Position numbers and translations under genes: made by a program. From NCBI RefSeq assembly GCF_000380645.1, contig NZ_AQXZ01000015.1:62001-126000 (forward strand): a stretch of 64,000 nt of DNA. The letters are read 5' to 3'. The DNA comes from Smaragdicoccus niigatensis DSM 44881 = NBRC 103563. GTDB lineage: Bacteria; Actinomycetota; Actinomycetes; Mycobacteriales; Mycobacteriaceae. A model generated the notes under the pieces. It was not told the DNA's origin, did not search any database, and saw only the letters and a list, made by a program, of their open reading frames with translations. This document shows, piece after piece, positions 35,037 through 44,244 of the stretch; position 1 is the stretch's first letter, and each line of letters opens with the position of its first letter.

Positions 35037-36722
35037 ATGCGCAAGAATGGGGTCGTGGCTGGCCGACCTCCGGATTTCGATTCTCACGGACAGCACCCTG
35101 GCTACCACCAGTACCCGCCGTATTCTCCGGACTTCGAGGAACGTCCGCGCGGACCGCAGCAACGCCCGGTGCAACCCGAAGCCCACGAGACCCCCTACGA
35201 CCAATTCGAGCCGAACGAACCGATTCGTTCGGCTGGTCGCCCGCGGGAGGAAGCCCCACGCGACGTGAACTCGAATCCAGGCGAACCGCGGATGCCCAAG
35301 AAGCTGACGGTGACCCGCGTCGCCGCCTTCCGCAGCCGCGAACTCACCAATAAGGGCATCGAGTCATTCTTCCGGGCCGCCAAGGCGGACGGCGCCGACA
35401 AGTCCGGTCTGACTGCCCTGACCTACGCCGTGATGGCGAACTTCGCGACCGACGCGGCCATGGCAGTCGCCCTCGCGAACACTCTCTTCTTCTCCGCCGC
35501 GACCGGCGAGAAGGAACCTGTCGCTCTGTTCCTTCTCATCACGCTCGCACCGTTCGCACTGATCGCGCCGCTCATCGGCCCCCTGCTGGACCGACTCCAG
35601 CACGGTCGTCGCATCGCGCTCGCGGCATCGTTCGGGGCGCGGATCCTGCTGGCCGTGATCCTGGTGTTCAAGTTCCACAGCTGGCTGCTCTATCCGGCCG
35701 CGCTCGGCATGATCATCATGAGCAAGTCGTTCTCCGTGCTCAAGAGTGCGGTCACACCACGTGTTCTCCCGCCGGACATCGACCTCGTCCGCGTGAATTC
35801 GCGGCTGACGGTCTTCGGTCTCATCGGCGGGACGATCGGCGCGGGAGCCATCGCCGCCGGTCTATCGGTTCTCGGCGGGGCCCTCGGATTCGATCGCTCC
35901 GCCGGAGCCCTGTGGTTCGCGGTCGTCCTCGCCGCGACCGGATGCTTCCTGAGCCTGCGGATTCCGGCGCACGTCGAGGTCACCGAAGGCGAAGTTCCTG
36001 CGTCGCTGAGGTACCACGGCGACCCACAACACACGGGGCCGCTGCACTCCCCCGGCGGCACCGGAATCGCGCCGAGCAAGCGTCGCCAGCCCTTCGGCCG
36101 GACCGTCGTCGCCGGTCTGTGGGGCAACGGGACCATTCGCATCGTCACGGGATTCATCACCCTGTTCGCGGCGTTCGTCGCCAAGACGGGCGAGGGCTTC
36201 TGGGGACAGGCACTCGTTCTCGGCGGCCTTGGCGCGGCGGCCGGTATCGGAAACTTCGCGGGCAATGCCGCGGGAACCCGCATCAAGCTCGCCAATCCGC
36301 CGTTGACCATCGTCTACTGCGTGACCGCGGTCGCCGCGTGCTGCCTGCTCCCGGCTCTCGCGGACAACCTCGCCACCGCGGCCCTGGCCACGCTCGTCGC
36401 GTCGGGTGCGAGCGCGCTGGCGAAGGTATCGCTGGACGCCTGCATCCAGGACGACCTCCCCAGCGAATCGATCGCCTCCGGCTTCGGCTGGTCGGAGACA
36501 GTGATGCAGCTGAGCTGGGTCATCGGCGGCGCGATCGGCGTCTTCCTGCCGACGAAGTGGTGGCTCGGCTTCACTGTTATCACCGTCATCGCGGCCATCG
36601 GTAGCCTGCAGACCTTCCTCACGTACCGTGGAAAGTCGATTCTTCCCGGCCTCGGCGGTCGTCGTCCGGTGCACCCGCACCAAGAGGTCGCCGATCGCGA
36701 ACTACAAGGTGGTGTCCACTGA
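35037..36722 (+). CDS. MFS transporter, Rv0876c type
   Basis: 561-residue integral membrane protein. A hydrophilic, proline-rich N-terminal extension of about 80 residues precedes 12 predicted helices. Typical MFS loops are visible, such as G-P-L-L-D-R-L-Q-H-G-R-R between helices 2 and 3. The substrate is unknown. ATG at 35037 or the GTG at 35055 (6 codons later) may be used; both give the same extension. The stop overlaps the apparent CTG start of DUF2771 (CTGA), showing close coupling. The long extension may bind a partner. It is divergent from DUF3027. Confidence 0.83.
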   Translation: MRKNGVVAGRPPDFDSHGQHPGYHQYPPYSPDFEERPRGPQQRPVQPEAHETPYDQFEPNEPIRSAGRPREEAPRDVNSNPGEPRMPKKLTVTRVAAFRSRELTNKGIESFFRAAKADGADKSGLTALTYAVMANFATDAAMAVALANTLFFSAATGEKEPVALFLLITLAPFALIAPLIGPLLDRLQHGRRIALAASFGARILLAVILVFKFHSWLLYPAALGMIIMSKSFSVLKSAVTPRVLPPDIDLVRVNSRLTVFGLIGGTIGAGAIAAGLSVLGGALGFDRSAGALWFAVVLAATGCFLSLRIPAHVEVTEGEVPASLRYHGDPQHTGPLHSPGGTGIAPSKRRQPFGRTVVAGLWGNGTIRIVTGFITLFAAFVAKTGEGFWGQALVLGGLGAAAGIGNFAGNAAGTRIKLANPPLTIVYCVTAVAACCLLPALADNLATAALATLVASGASALAKVSLDACIQDDLPSESIASGFGWSETVMQLSWVIGGAIGVFLPTKWWLGFTVITVIAAIGSLQTFLTYRGKSILPGLGGRRPVHPHQEVADRELQGGVH

Positions 36723-37207
36723 ACCTGTCGCCCCGAATCCAGCGGATCGGCGCGCTCGTCGCAGTCGGCTTTGCGCTGCTCACCATCGTGTTCGTCGCGG
36801 TTGAGTTCTGGCTCATCCAGCGTGCGCCGAAGCAGCCACCCACACTCACCGCCTACGCGAACGGCAAGTCCATCGAGGTCGAGCCGACCCGGTACTGCTC
36901 GATCAAACTCGAGAACTGCCAAGACCGCCGGCAGGCAATCCTGCTCGTCCCGCGGGGCGACGTCCTCCAGGTCTCGCTCCCGGCGGAGATCGCCGATGCG
37001 CCGTGGAACCTCGTCCTCGAATACATCACGCGGGACGGCGTGATCTACCACGAGCAGGTCCAGCACTTCAGCGGCCCACGCATGGCGTCGTTCACCATCC
37101 CGACGAAGGACCAACTCGTTCTCATCGAGCTACAGCAGCCGTCTGCGCTCATCGACGAGAGCGGACTCCCCTACGCCCGCGCCTACTGGTCGCTTCGCAC
37201 CCTCTGA
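36719..37207 (+). CDS. DUF2771 membrane-anchored protein with apparent CTG start
   Basis: 162-residue protein with one N-terminal transmembrane helix (about residues 9-30, IGALVAVGFALLTIVFVAVE) and an exported domain with two cysteines (R-Y-C-S-I-K-L-E-N-C) likely disulfide-bonded. It matches DUF2771 and sits as Rv0875c does. CTG at 36719 overlaps the MFS stop by CTGA and has AAGGTGG 6-7 bases upstream. The nearest standard in-frame start is GTG at 36788, which would cut the helix in half. A perfect terminator follows. It may help the MFS protein, given the coupling. Confidence 0.72.
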   Translation: MNLSPRIQRIGALVAVGFALLTIVFVAVEFWLIQRAPKQPPTLTAYANGKSIEVEPTRYCSIKLENCQDRRQAILLVPRGDVLQVSLPAEIADAPWNLVLEYITRDGVIYHEQVQHFSGPRMASFTIPTKDQLVLIELQQPSALIDESGLPYARAYWSLRTL

Positions 37208-37217
37208 TCAGACGTAG

Positions 37218-37255
37218 CGAAAGAGCCGCTCACCGTGTGGTGAGCGGCTCTTTCG
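37218..37255. terminator. Strong bidirectional terminator
   Basis: 17-bp perfect stem, 37218-37234 with 37239-37255 (CGAAAGAGCCGCTCACC), loop GTGT. It lies 11 bp after the DUF2771 stop and 13 bp before the end of the convergent cold-shock gene. A and T runs on both sides let it serve both. Confidence 0.92.
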
Positions 37256-37267
37256 CGTGAGTGGGAC

Positions 37268-37690
37268 CTAGTGGTCGAGCTCGCGAGCGAGCGTGCGGAG
37301 GATTTCCGCGATCTTCTTCGAGTGCGCGCGGTCCGGGTACCGGCCCTGCTGGAGGGACGGCTGGATCGTCGACTCGAGGGTCTTGATGGTGTCTTCGATG
37401 AGACCGTGCAGGACGTCGGCGGTGTACTTCTTCGGCGCCGGCTCCGAGCGCGGACGCTCCGTACGCTGACTCGTCGTCACGGACGGAATCGGGTCGAGAA
37501 CCTTGACGGTCAGCGCTTGCGGACCCTTACGACCGGCCGCCATACCAAATTCGACGCGCTGGCCAGGCTTGAGACCCTCGACACCCTTCGGCAGCGCCGA
37601 CGAGCGGACATAGACGTCCTCCCCTTCGTCCTGCGAAAGGAAGCCGAAGCCCTTTTCGACGTCGTACCACTTCACCTTGCCGGTAGGCAC
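37268..37690 (-). CDS. cspB: Cold-shock domain protein, CspB type
   Basis: 140-residue protein. Residues 1-66 are the cold-shock domain with RNA-binding motifs [11 protein letters not shown] and D-V-Y-V-R-S-S-A-L. The second RNP motif differs from the classic V-F-V-H-F. The C-terminal 70 residues are helical and charged ([21 protein letters not shown]), longer than the 67-residue single-domain Csp, as in mycobacterial Rv0871. It probably acts as an RNA chaperone. It stands alone between two terminators or promoters. Confidence 0.88.
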   Translation of the reverse strand: MPTGKVKWYDVEKGFGFLSQDEGEDVYVRSSALPKGVEGLKPGQRVEFGMAAGRKGPQALTVKVLDPIPSVTTSQRTERPRSEPAPKKYTADVLHGLIEDTIKTLESTIQPSLQQGRYPDRAHSKKIAEILRTLARELDH

Positions 37691-37910
37691 TTGTTCACCC
37701 GTTCATTCCCGACGTTGACGACGCTGTTTGCGCCGCTCAACTGTCCACTTGCGAAAGAAATGCGTCCTGATTGTGCAACGCAGCACAGGACGCGACTGTC
37801 GGCCAGTGTACTCCGCGCGTGATCACCCTGTGCAAACGCTTTTGACCTTGAACTGGCTACTCTGGAACCCGACAATCCACACCAGATCAACGGCCGACAG
37901 GACCCCGACG

Positions 37911-38315
37911 ATGCGACTGATTCTGAACATCATCTGGCTGGTTTTCGGGGGCCTGTGGTTGGCCCTCGGCTACTTCCTGGCCGGCATCATCTGCTGCATC
38001 CTGATCATCACGATCCCGTTCGGCATCGCGTCCTTCCGGATCGGCGTCTACGCGCTGTGGCCGTTCGGCAAGAAGGTCATCGACAAGCCCGGTGCGGGTG
38101 CCGGCGCCATGCTCGGCAACATCATCTGGTTGATCTTCGCGGGCATCTGGCTGGCCATCGGCCACGTCATCACCGCGATCGCAATGGCCGTCACGATCAT
38201 CGGAATTCCGCTCGCCATTGCGAACATCAAATTGATTCCGGTGTCACTCATGCCGCTGGGCAAGCAGATCGTCGACAACGACCAGGCCGTTACCTACTAC
38301 GGGCCACGAAACTAG
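37911..38315 (+). CDS. YccF domain (DUF307) inner-membrane protein
   Basis: 134-residue protein with four hydrophobic segments in two similar halves: ILNIIWLVFGGLWLALGYFL and GNIIWLIFAGIWLAIGHVI start each half. The YccF motif I-P-F-G-I-A-S-F-R-I-G and its repeat I-P-L-A-I-A-N-I-K-L-I are clear. The function of YccF is unknown. ATG at 37911; the 220 bp upstream is shared with the divergent cold-shock gene. Confidence 0.88.
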   Translation: MRLILNIIWLVFGGLWLALGYFLAGIICCILIITIPFGIASFRIGVYALWPFGKKVIDKPGAGAGAMLGNIIWLIFAGIWLAIGHVITAIAMAVTIIGIPLAIANIKLIPVSLMPLGKQIVDNDQAVTYYGPRN

Positions 38316-38335
38316 CGGGACACGCCGCCGCGATC

Positions 38336-38353
38336 GTGTGATCTTAGTCACAC
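38336..38353. promoter_or_regulatory. CRP (cAMP receptor protein) binding site before rpfA
   Basis: GTGTGATCTTAGTCACAC has perfect 6-bp arms round a 6-bp centre and fits the consensus TGTGA-N6-TCACA exactly. In M. tuberculosis, rpfA is known to be controlled by the CRP homologue Rv3676. The site is 287 bp before the rpfA ATG. Confidence 0.82.
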
Positions 38354-38404
38354 TGCCCCTCACTGAGGGCGTACCCACATTTGTCTGAAATCCATTCGCT
38401 ACCA

Positions 38405-38437
38405 GTGAATTAACAGGAAATCGCACAGCTAATTCAC
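38405..38437. promoter_or_regulatory. Inverted repeat in the rpfA leader
   Basis: GTGAATTA (38405-38412) and TAATTCAC (38430-38437) are perfect inverse copies, 17 bp apart. They lie in the AT-rich part, where an additional regulator such as MtrA could bind. The binder is not known. Confidence 0.4.
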
Positions 38438-38573
38438 AATCTGCACCATTTCCTCATTATTCCCATTCGATTTATTTCGTCACTTGCGTCACAGTACCGT
38501 CGTTCGCGGTTGCACTGGTGCGACCATTCGGAATCGCCGCGCACCTCTCGTCCTGCGATTCCGGCAAGAATGA

Positions 38574-39266
<693 letters not shown>

Positions 39267-39273
39267 GGCATAA

Positions 39274-39311
39274 CGAATGCCCCACCGCCGAGTTCGGCAG
39301 TGGGGCATTCG
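39274..39311. terminator. Terminator after rpfA
   Basis: CGAATGCCCCAC (39274-39285) pairs with GTGGGGCATTCG (39300-39311); the loop itself may add a small GCCGA/TCGGC stem. It lies 7 bp after rpfA and 8 bp before the convergent small gene, so it can serve both. Confidence 0.85.
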
Positions 39312-39319
39312 GGAAGCAA

Positions 39320-39517
39320 TTACTTGTTGATGACCGTCACGGGGTGACGGTACGGAAGCGATTCGACCGGCACCGGGAAGGTCGTGTCCTCGCCGAACGG
39401 CGAAAGTCCGCCAGCCCGATTCGAGGCGAGCTCACTGATGGCGTGCTCGCCATCCGGCACCGAAGGCCAACCGTTGTCTACGTAAGGCTTAGTAGTTTTG
39501 TTCACCACATCGCCCAT
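39320..39517 (-). CDS. Small conserved protein of unknown function
   Basis: 65-residue acidic protein, starting MGDVVNKTTKPYVDNGWPSV. The ATG at 39517 is chosen since AGGTGA sits 5 bases upstream. In-frame sequence before it also looks protein-like (N-K-P-R-E-F-D-Y-E-P-T-G-A-G-D), and GTG at 39577 could give an 85-residue form that would overlap the start of the divergent helicase-associated gene. No membrane or metal motif is seen. A counterpart lies between rpfA and the helicase pair in mycobacteria. Confidence 0.6.
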   Translation of the reverse strand: MGDVVNKTTKPYVDNGWPSVPDGEHAISELASNRAGGLSPFGEDTTFPVPVESLPYRHPVTVINK

Positions 39518-39569
39518 TGTGTCACCTGCCCCCGTCGGTTCGTAGTCGAACTCTCTAGGCTTATTCGTG

Positions 39570-41849
39570 ATGAGCACCACGATCCCCTCCACCGGCGACG
39601 ATTCAGGCACGCTCACGGCGTGGCTGACCTCCCGCCCGGACCCGGAAATCGTGGAACTCGTTCGCGCACGGCCGGATCTGGTGATGCCGGCACCGCCGAA
39701 CCTGCGCATTCTGGCGAGCCGCGCCGAGCAACGACACTCGGTCCTGCGGGCCGCCGATGAGCTGAGCATGCTGGCACTGATGATCATCGACGTGCTGGCT
39801 CTCGAGCAGGCGACGACCTATTCCGTACCGCGGTCCCGCATCTACGACTCAATCGGTAACCGGGCGCCCCGCCGGGCGATCGACACGGCGCTCGCCGACC
39901 TCATCCGGCTTGCGCTGGTCTACGGCACCAGCGAACTGCGTCTCGTGACCAACGCGACGGCGGCACTCCCCTGGCCGGTCGGCGAAGGCATCGAGTCCGA
40001 AACCGAACTGTCGGCGGCCGAGATCGACGCCGCGCTTTCCGAACTGACTCCGCCCGAACGCACGGTCCTCGAGCGGCTGGCGTACTCGGTTCCGGTCGGA
40101 CGCACGCGCGACGCCGGCGAGGACGCTCCCACGGATCGGCCCATCCCCCGGCTCATCGCCCGGCGATTGCTCCGGCGAGTCGACGAGGAGACCGTCCTGC
40201 TGCCCGTCGGGGTCGGCCAAGCCGTGCGCGGTGAGCCGGTCACGCCCAAGGGTTCGCTCGCACATCCGACGATCCCGACCACCAAGCATGCGCCCGCGGA
40301 TGTGGCGGCCGGTGCGGCCGCGGTCGCGATGGACGTGATCCGGCACTGCACCGGAATCATCGAGGAACTCGGTCGCAATCCGGCGCTCGCGCTACGGGGC
40401 GGCGGTCTGGGCGTTCGTGAGCTTCGTCGCGTCGCCAAGGTTCTGAGCCTCGAAGAATCGCACGTCAGCCTGCTCGTCGAGGTGCTGTCGGCGGCCGGTC
40501 TCATTGCTTCCGGGATGTCGGACGCGGTCGGTGACGTCGACGAACTGTGGGTCCCGACAGTGACTGCCGACGGCTGGCTCGACTCCGAACCCGCACGACA
40601 GTGGTCGGTGCTGGCGAACACCTGGCTGCAGATGCCGCGGCGGCCGTGGCTCATCGGAATGCGCGATGCAAACGGGAAGCCGTTGCCCGCGTTGTCGAGC
40701 GACCTCTTCAGCGCGTTCGCCGCGCGCGACCGCCGGATCGTCCTCGAAGTCCTCGCCAACCTCGACAGCGGTTCCGGCGCCGCCGCCCGCGACGTCTCCC
40801 GGATGCTCGCCTGGCAACGTCCCCGCTGGTCGACCCGCTTCAGCGAGGATGCCGTCGCGCACACGCTGCGCGAGGCGAACGAGCTCGGCCTCACGAGCCG
40901 CGGCGCGTTGACGCCGGCCGCGCGCGCACTTCTGCACGGTGGTGAAGCCGAATCCGAGATGGCCGCGGCCCTTCCGAAGCCGGTCGATTACATCCTCGTT
41001 CAAGCTGACCTGACCGTCATCGCGCCGGGTCCCCTGACGCGCGACTTGCACGATCGAATGAACGCCGTCGGCGACGTCGAATCGGCCGGTGGTGGTCTCG
41101 TCTATCGCATCAGCACCGAGTCGGTCCGCCGGGCGCTCGACAGTGGGCTGACCGCGGCCGATCTCCACGCACTGTTTTCCGTGCACTCGAAAACACCCGT
41201 GCCGCAATCGCTCACGTATCTGATCGACGATGTCTCGCGCCGGCACGGACAGCTGCGAGTCGGCATCGCGCAGTCGTTCATCCGGTGCGATGACCCGCAA
41301 CTGGTCTCCCAAGTGCTCGCGACGCCCGCCGCCGACACGTTGATGCTGCGCGCCCTCGCACCGACCGTCATCATTTCGCAGGCTCCGATGCGCGAAGTTC
41401 TCACGTCGCTGCGCGCACTGGGATTCGTTCCGGCCGGCGAAGACGCGACCGGTGCCGTCCTCGATCTACGGTCGCGAGGCGCGCGGCTTCCGGCACGTCC
41501 GCAGGAGCCCCTCCGCGGTCCGCATCTGCCGAGCGACGAACAACTCGCAATGCTGATCGAAGACCTGCGGGCCACGGACCGAGCGGCGGCGGCGATCAAG
41601 TCCGGGCTGGTCAAGGTGGATGGGACGCGCGCGACGGGTGCGGCCACAATGGCCCTTCTCCAACTGGCCGTCAAGACTCGGCGGACCGTGAGCGTCGGGT
41701 ACATCGACGCGGCCGGGATCGCCACCCAACGAATCGTCGAACCGGTCGCTCTCGGCGGCGGGACGTTCGATGCCCGGGACCCCGGATCGGGCACGCTGCG
41801 GCAGTTCACGCTGCACCGGATCTCGTCGGTCGCTTTCGTCGAATGGTGA
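39570..41849 (+). CDS. Helicase-associated protein with WYL-like end (Rv0862c type)
   Basis: 759-residue protein paired with the XPB helicase gene. It carries the Helicase_C_3 (XPB/Ssl2-like N-terminal) domain in its middle, for example QADLTVIAPGPLTRDLHDRMNAVGDVESAGGGLVYRIS, and a WYL-type C-terminal domain (LQLAVKTRRTVSVGYIDAAG and FTLHRISSVAFVEW). No Walker motifs are seen, so it is not a helicase by itself; it may regulate or load XPB. ATG at 39570, with a GTG at 39567 just before it; TAGGCT at 39556-39561 would place a transcript start near here, so a leaderless mRNA is possible. Confidence 0.85.
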   Translation: MSTTIPSTGDDSGTLTAWLTSRPDPEIVELVRARPDLVMPAPPNLRILASRAEQRHSVLRAADELSMLALMIIDVLALEQATTYSVPRSRIYDSIGNRAPRRAIDTALADLIRLALVYGTSELRLVTNATAALPWPVGEGIESETELSAAEIDAALSELTPPERTVLERLAYSVPVGRTRDAGEDAPTDRPIPRLIARRLLRRVDEETVLLPVGVGQAVRGEPVTPKGSLAHPTIPTTKHAPADVAAGAAAVAMDVIRHCTGIIEELGRNPALALRGGGLGVRELRRVAKVLSLEESHVSLLVEVLSAAGLIASGMSDAVGDVDELWVPTVTADGWLDSEPARQWSVLANTWLQMPRRPWLIGMRDANGKPLPALSSDLFSAFAARDRRIVLEVLANLDSGSGAAARDVSRMLAWQRPRWSTRFSEDAVAHTLREANELGLTSRGALTPAARALLHGGEAESEMAAALPKPVDYILVQADLTVIAPGPLTRDLHDRMNAVGDVESAGGGLVYRISTESVRRALDSGLTAADLHALFSVHSKTPVPQSLTYLIDDVSRRHGQLRVGIAQSFIRCDDPQLVSQVLATPAADTLMLRALAPTVIISQAPMREVLTSLRALGFVPAGEDATGAVLDLRSRGARLPARPQEPLRGPHLPSDEQLAMLIEDLRATDRAAAAIKSGLVKVDGTRATGAATMALLQLAVKTRRTVSVGYIDAAGIATQRIVEPVALGGGTFDARDPGSGTLRQFTLHRISSVAFVEW

Positions 41850-41911
41850 CAGCCAGCGCGTTCTTCCGCACAATGGTGGTTTGCGTTGTCGATTGAGGTT
41901 GAAGGTGAAGC

Positions 41912-43570
41912 GTGGCCGACGGACCACTGATCGTCCAGAGCGACAAGACTCTCCTGCTCGAGGTCGATCACCCGCTGGCCAACGACGCTCGGCAGGCGAT
42001 CGCACCGTTCGCCGAACTCGAGCGCGCTCCGGAACACGTCCACACCTATCGGGTGACGCCGCTGGCACTCTGGAACGCCCGTGCCGCCGGCCATGACGCC
42101 GAGCAGGTCGTCGACGCGCTTGTTCGGTATTCACGCTTCGTCGTCCCGCAGGCACTCCTCGTCGACGTCGTCGACACGATGGCCCGGTATGGCCGTCTGC
42201 AGCTGACGAAGAGCCCGGTGCACGGTCTCACGCTCGTCAGCCTCGACCGCGCGGTGCTCGAAGAGGTGCTGCGCAACAACAAGATCAACCCCATGCTCGG
42301 CGCGCGCATCGACGACGACACCGTCATCGTGCATCCGAGCGAGCGTGGTCGCCTCAAGCAGATGCTGCTCAAGATCGGCTGGCCCGCCGAGGACCTCGCG
42401 GGATACGTCGACGGCGAAGCGCACCCGATCGCGCTCGATTTCGCGACCAACGAGTGGCACCTGCGCGACTACCAGGAGATGGCGGCGGACTCGTTCTGGG
42501 CCGGCGGTTCGGGCGTCATCGTGCTGCCCTGTGGTGCGGGCAAGACGATGGTCGGCGCGGCCGCGATGGCGAAGGCCCAGGCCACGACGCTGATCCTGGT
42601 CACGAACACGGTCGCCGGTCGTCAGTGGAAGCGAGAACTGCTGGCCCGCACGACGCTCACCGAGGAGGAAATCGGCGAGTACTCAGGTGAGAAGAAGGAG
42701 ATCCGTCCGGTCACGATCGCGACCTATCAGGTCATCACGCGGCGGACCAAGGGCGAGTACCGGCACCTCGAACTGTTCGATTCGCGCGACTGGGGCCTGG
42801 TCATCTACGACGAGGTGCACCTGCTTCCGGCACCCGTCTTCCGGATGACCGCCGACCTGCAGTCGCGTCGGCGACTCGGCCTCACCGCGACGCTCGTTCG
42901 CGAAGACGGCCGCGAGGGTGACGTGTTCTCCCTCATCGGACCCAAGCGATATGACGCACCCTGGAAGGACATCGAGGCGCAGGGGTGGATCGCTCCGGCG
43001 GAGTGCATCGAGGTCCGCGTGACGCTGACCGACAACGAACGCATGCAGTACGCGGTGTCCGAACCCGAGGAACGCTACAAAGTCTGCTCGACCGCGCGTA
43101 CCAAGATCGCGGTCGTCGAGTCGATTCTGGCCCGGCACAAGGACGCCCCCGCGCTCGTGATCGGCGCGTACCTCGACCAACTCGAAGAACTCGGCGAGCA
43201 TCTCAACGCGCCGATCATCCAAGGTTCCACCCGGACGAAAGAGCGGGAGGCGCTGTACGACGCGTTCCGCCGCGGGGAGATCGGTGTGCTCGTGGTGAGC
43301 AAGGTCGCCAACTTCTCCATCGACCTACCCGAAGCGTCCGTTGCCATCCAGGTGTCCGGCACGTTCGGTTCTCGGCAGGAGGAAGCTCAGCGACTCGGGC
43401 GTCTGCTGCGACCGAAACAAGACGGCGGTCAGGCACACTTCTATTCAGTCGTCTCGCGCGACACGCTCGACACCGAATACGCCGCACACCGGCAGCGCTT
43501 CCTTGCCGAACAGGGTTACGCATACCGCATCACCGATGCTGACGACCTACTCGGTCCCGCGATCGGCTGA
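41912..43570 (+). CDS. ercc3: DNA repair helicase XPB
   Basis: 552-residue superfamily 2 helicase that unwinds DNA 3' to 5' in repair. Motif I is L-P-C-G-A-G-K-T, motif II Y-D-E-V-H, motif III G-L-T-A-T-L-V-R-E-D-G-R-E-G, and motif VI Q-E-E-A-Q-R-L-G-R-L-L-R-P-K. The N-terminal damage-recognition-like domain is present. GTG at 41912 after a GAAGGTGAAG ribosome site. It follows the helicase-associated gene by 62 bp on the same strand, like Rv0862c-Rv0861c, and the two probably act together. Confidence 0.95.
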   Translation: MADGPLIVQSDKTLLLEVDHPLANDARQAIAPFAELERAPEHVHTYRVTPLALWNARAAGHDAEQVVDALVRYSRFVVPQALLVDVVDTMARYGRLQLTKSPVHGLTLVSLDRAVLEEVLRNNKINPMLGARIDDDTVIVHPSERGRLKQMLLKIGWPAEDLAGYVDGEAHPIALDFATNEWHLRDYQEMAADSFWAGGSGVIVLPCGAGKTMVGAAAMAKAQATTLILVTNTVAGRQWKRELLARTTLTEEEIGEYSGEKKEIRPVTIATYQVITRRTKGEYRHLELFDSRDWGLVIYDEVHLLPAPVFRMTADLQSRRRLGLTATLVREDGREGDVFSLIGPKRYDAPWKDIEAQGWIAPAECIEVRVTLTDNERMQYAVSEPEERYKVCSTARTKIAVVESILARHKDAPALVIGAYLDQLEELGEHLNAPIIQGSTRTKEREALYDAFRRGEIGVLVVSKVANFSIDLPEASVAIQVSGTFGSRQEEAQRLGRLLRPKQDGGQAHFYSVVSRDTLDTEYAAHRQRFLAEQGYAYRITDADDLLGPAIG

Positions 43571-43587
43571 ACAGGAACCAGACAGAG

Positions 43588-44244
43588 ATGCATGCTACGA
43601 ATGGAGTTATGCGCCGGTTCGAGTTCGCCGTCGATCGCGCTCATCTTCGTACCGCCAACGAAATCGTCGTTCACGCACGCCGGTTCCGGATCTCGGCCTT
43701 GGTTTCGAGCGTGATCTTCGCACTCGGCGCGGCCGTGCTTCTCGTCGTAGAGCACCCGTGGTCGTACATCCTCGGCGGCGTCCTGATCCTGATCTCGGTG
43801 ACGGCTCTCTGGGTCGGTTTGCGGGCGCCACGGCGAGCGAAGCGAGTCAATGAACTGTATCGAGCGGGCGTCCTGGTTCCGGCCATCGTCGCGGAGGTCC
43901 GGCCACGCGGCGCGATTCTGCTCGCGCTCGTCGACATCTCGAAGCCAAACTCGACTCAGGCCCAGATGGCGCTCGTGACGCGCCGAGTCCAGACACTGCC
44001 CGGACACGCAATCGCGGTCGGCGAACGTGTTCCCGCGGTGCCCGACCTCAGCGATCGGCACCACGGCGACGATCACACCTGGCAGGTTGCGTCGGTGCTT
44101 CCGCTGGCGTGGGGAACGCCGGACCCTGAAGTCATCGCCGCGGCGACCTCGGCGATCACGGACTCCGAGTGGGAAAGCCTCGAGGCGCGGGTGTCCGCCT
44201 GGCGTCAACTGCACCCCGCCGGAACCCGGCACATCATCAGCTGA
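43588..44244 (+). CDS. DUF3239-like membrane protein
   Basis: 218-residue protein with two adjacent transmembrane helices (residues about 36-76) after a basic N-terminus, then a soluble C-terminal domain. It fits the DUF3239 family of corynebacteria and relatives. The ATG at 43588 or the one at 43609 may be used; the first has GACAGAG upstream. It starts 18 bp after XPB, so it may share its transcript. Its end overlaps the convergent lipase gene by 8 bp. The function is unknown. Confidence 0.65.
   Translation: MHATNGVMRRFEFAVDRAHLRTANEIVVHARRFRISALVSSVIFALGAAVLLVVEHPWSYILGGVLILISVTALWVGLRAPRRAKRVNELYRAGVLVPAIVAEVRPRGAILLALVDISKPNSTQAQMALVTRRVQTLPGHAIAVGERVPAVPDLSDRHHGDDHTWQVASVLPLAWGTPDPEVIAAATSAITDSEWESLEARVSAWRQLHPAGTRHIIS

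Noticed and set aside
37838-37870. TTGACC and TACTCT as the promoter of the YccF gene
   Set aside because: The spacing is only about 10 bases, too short for a standard -35/-10 pair.
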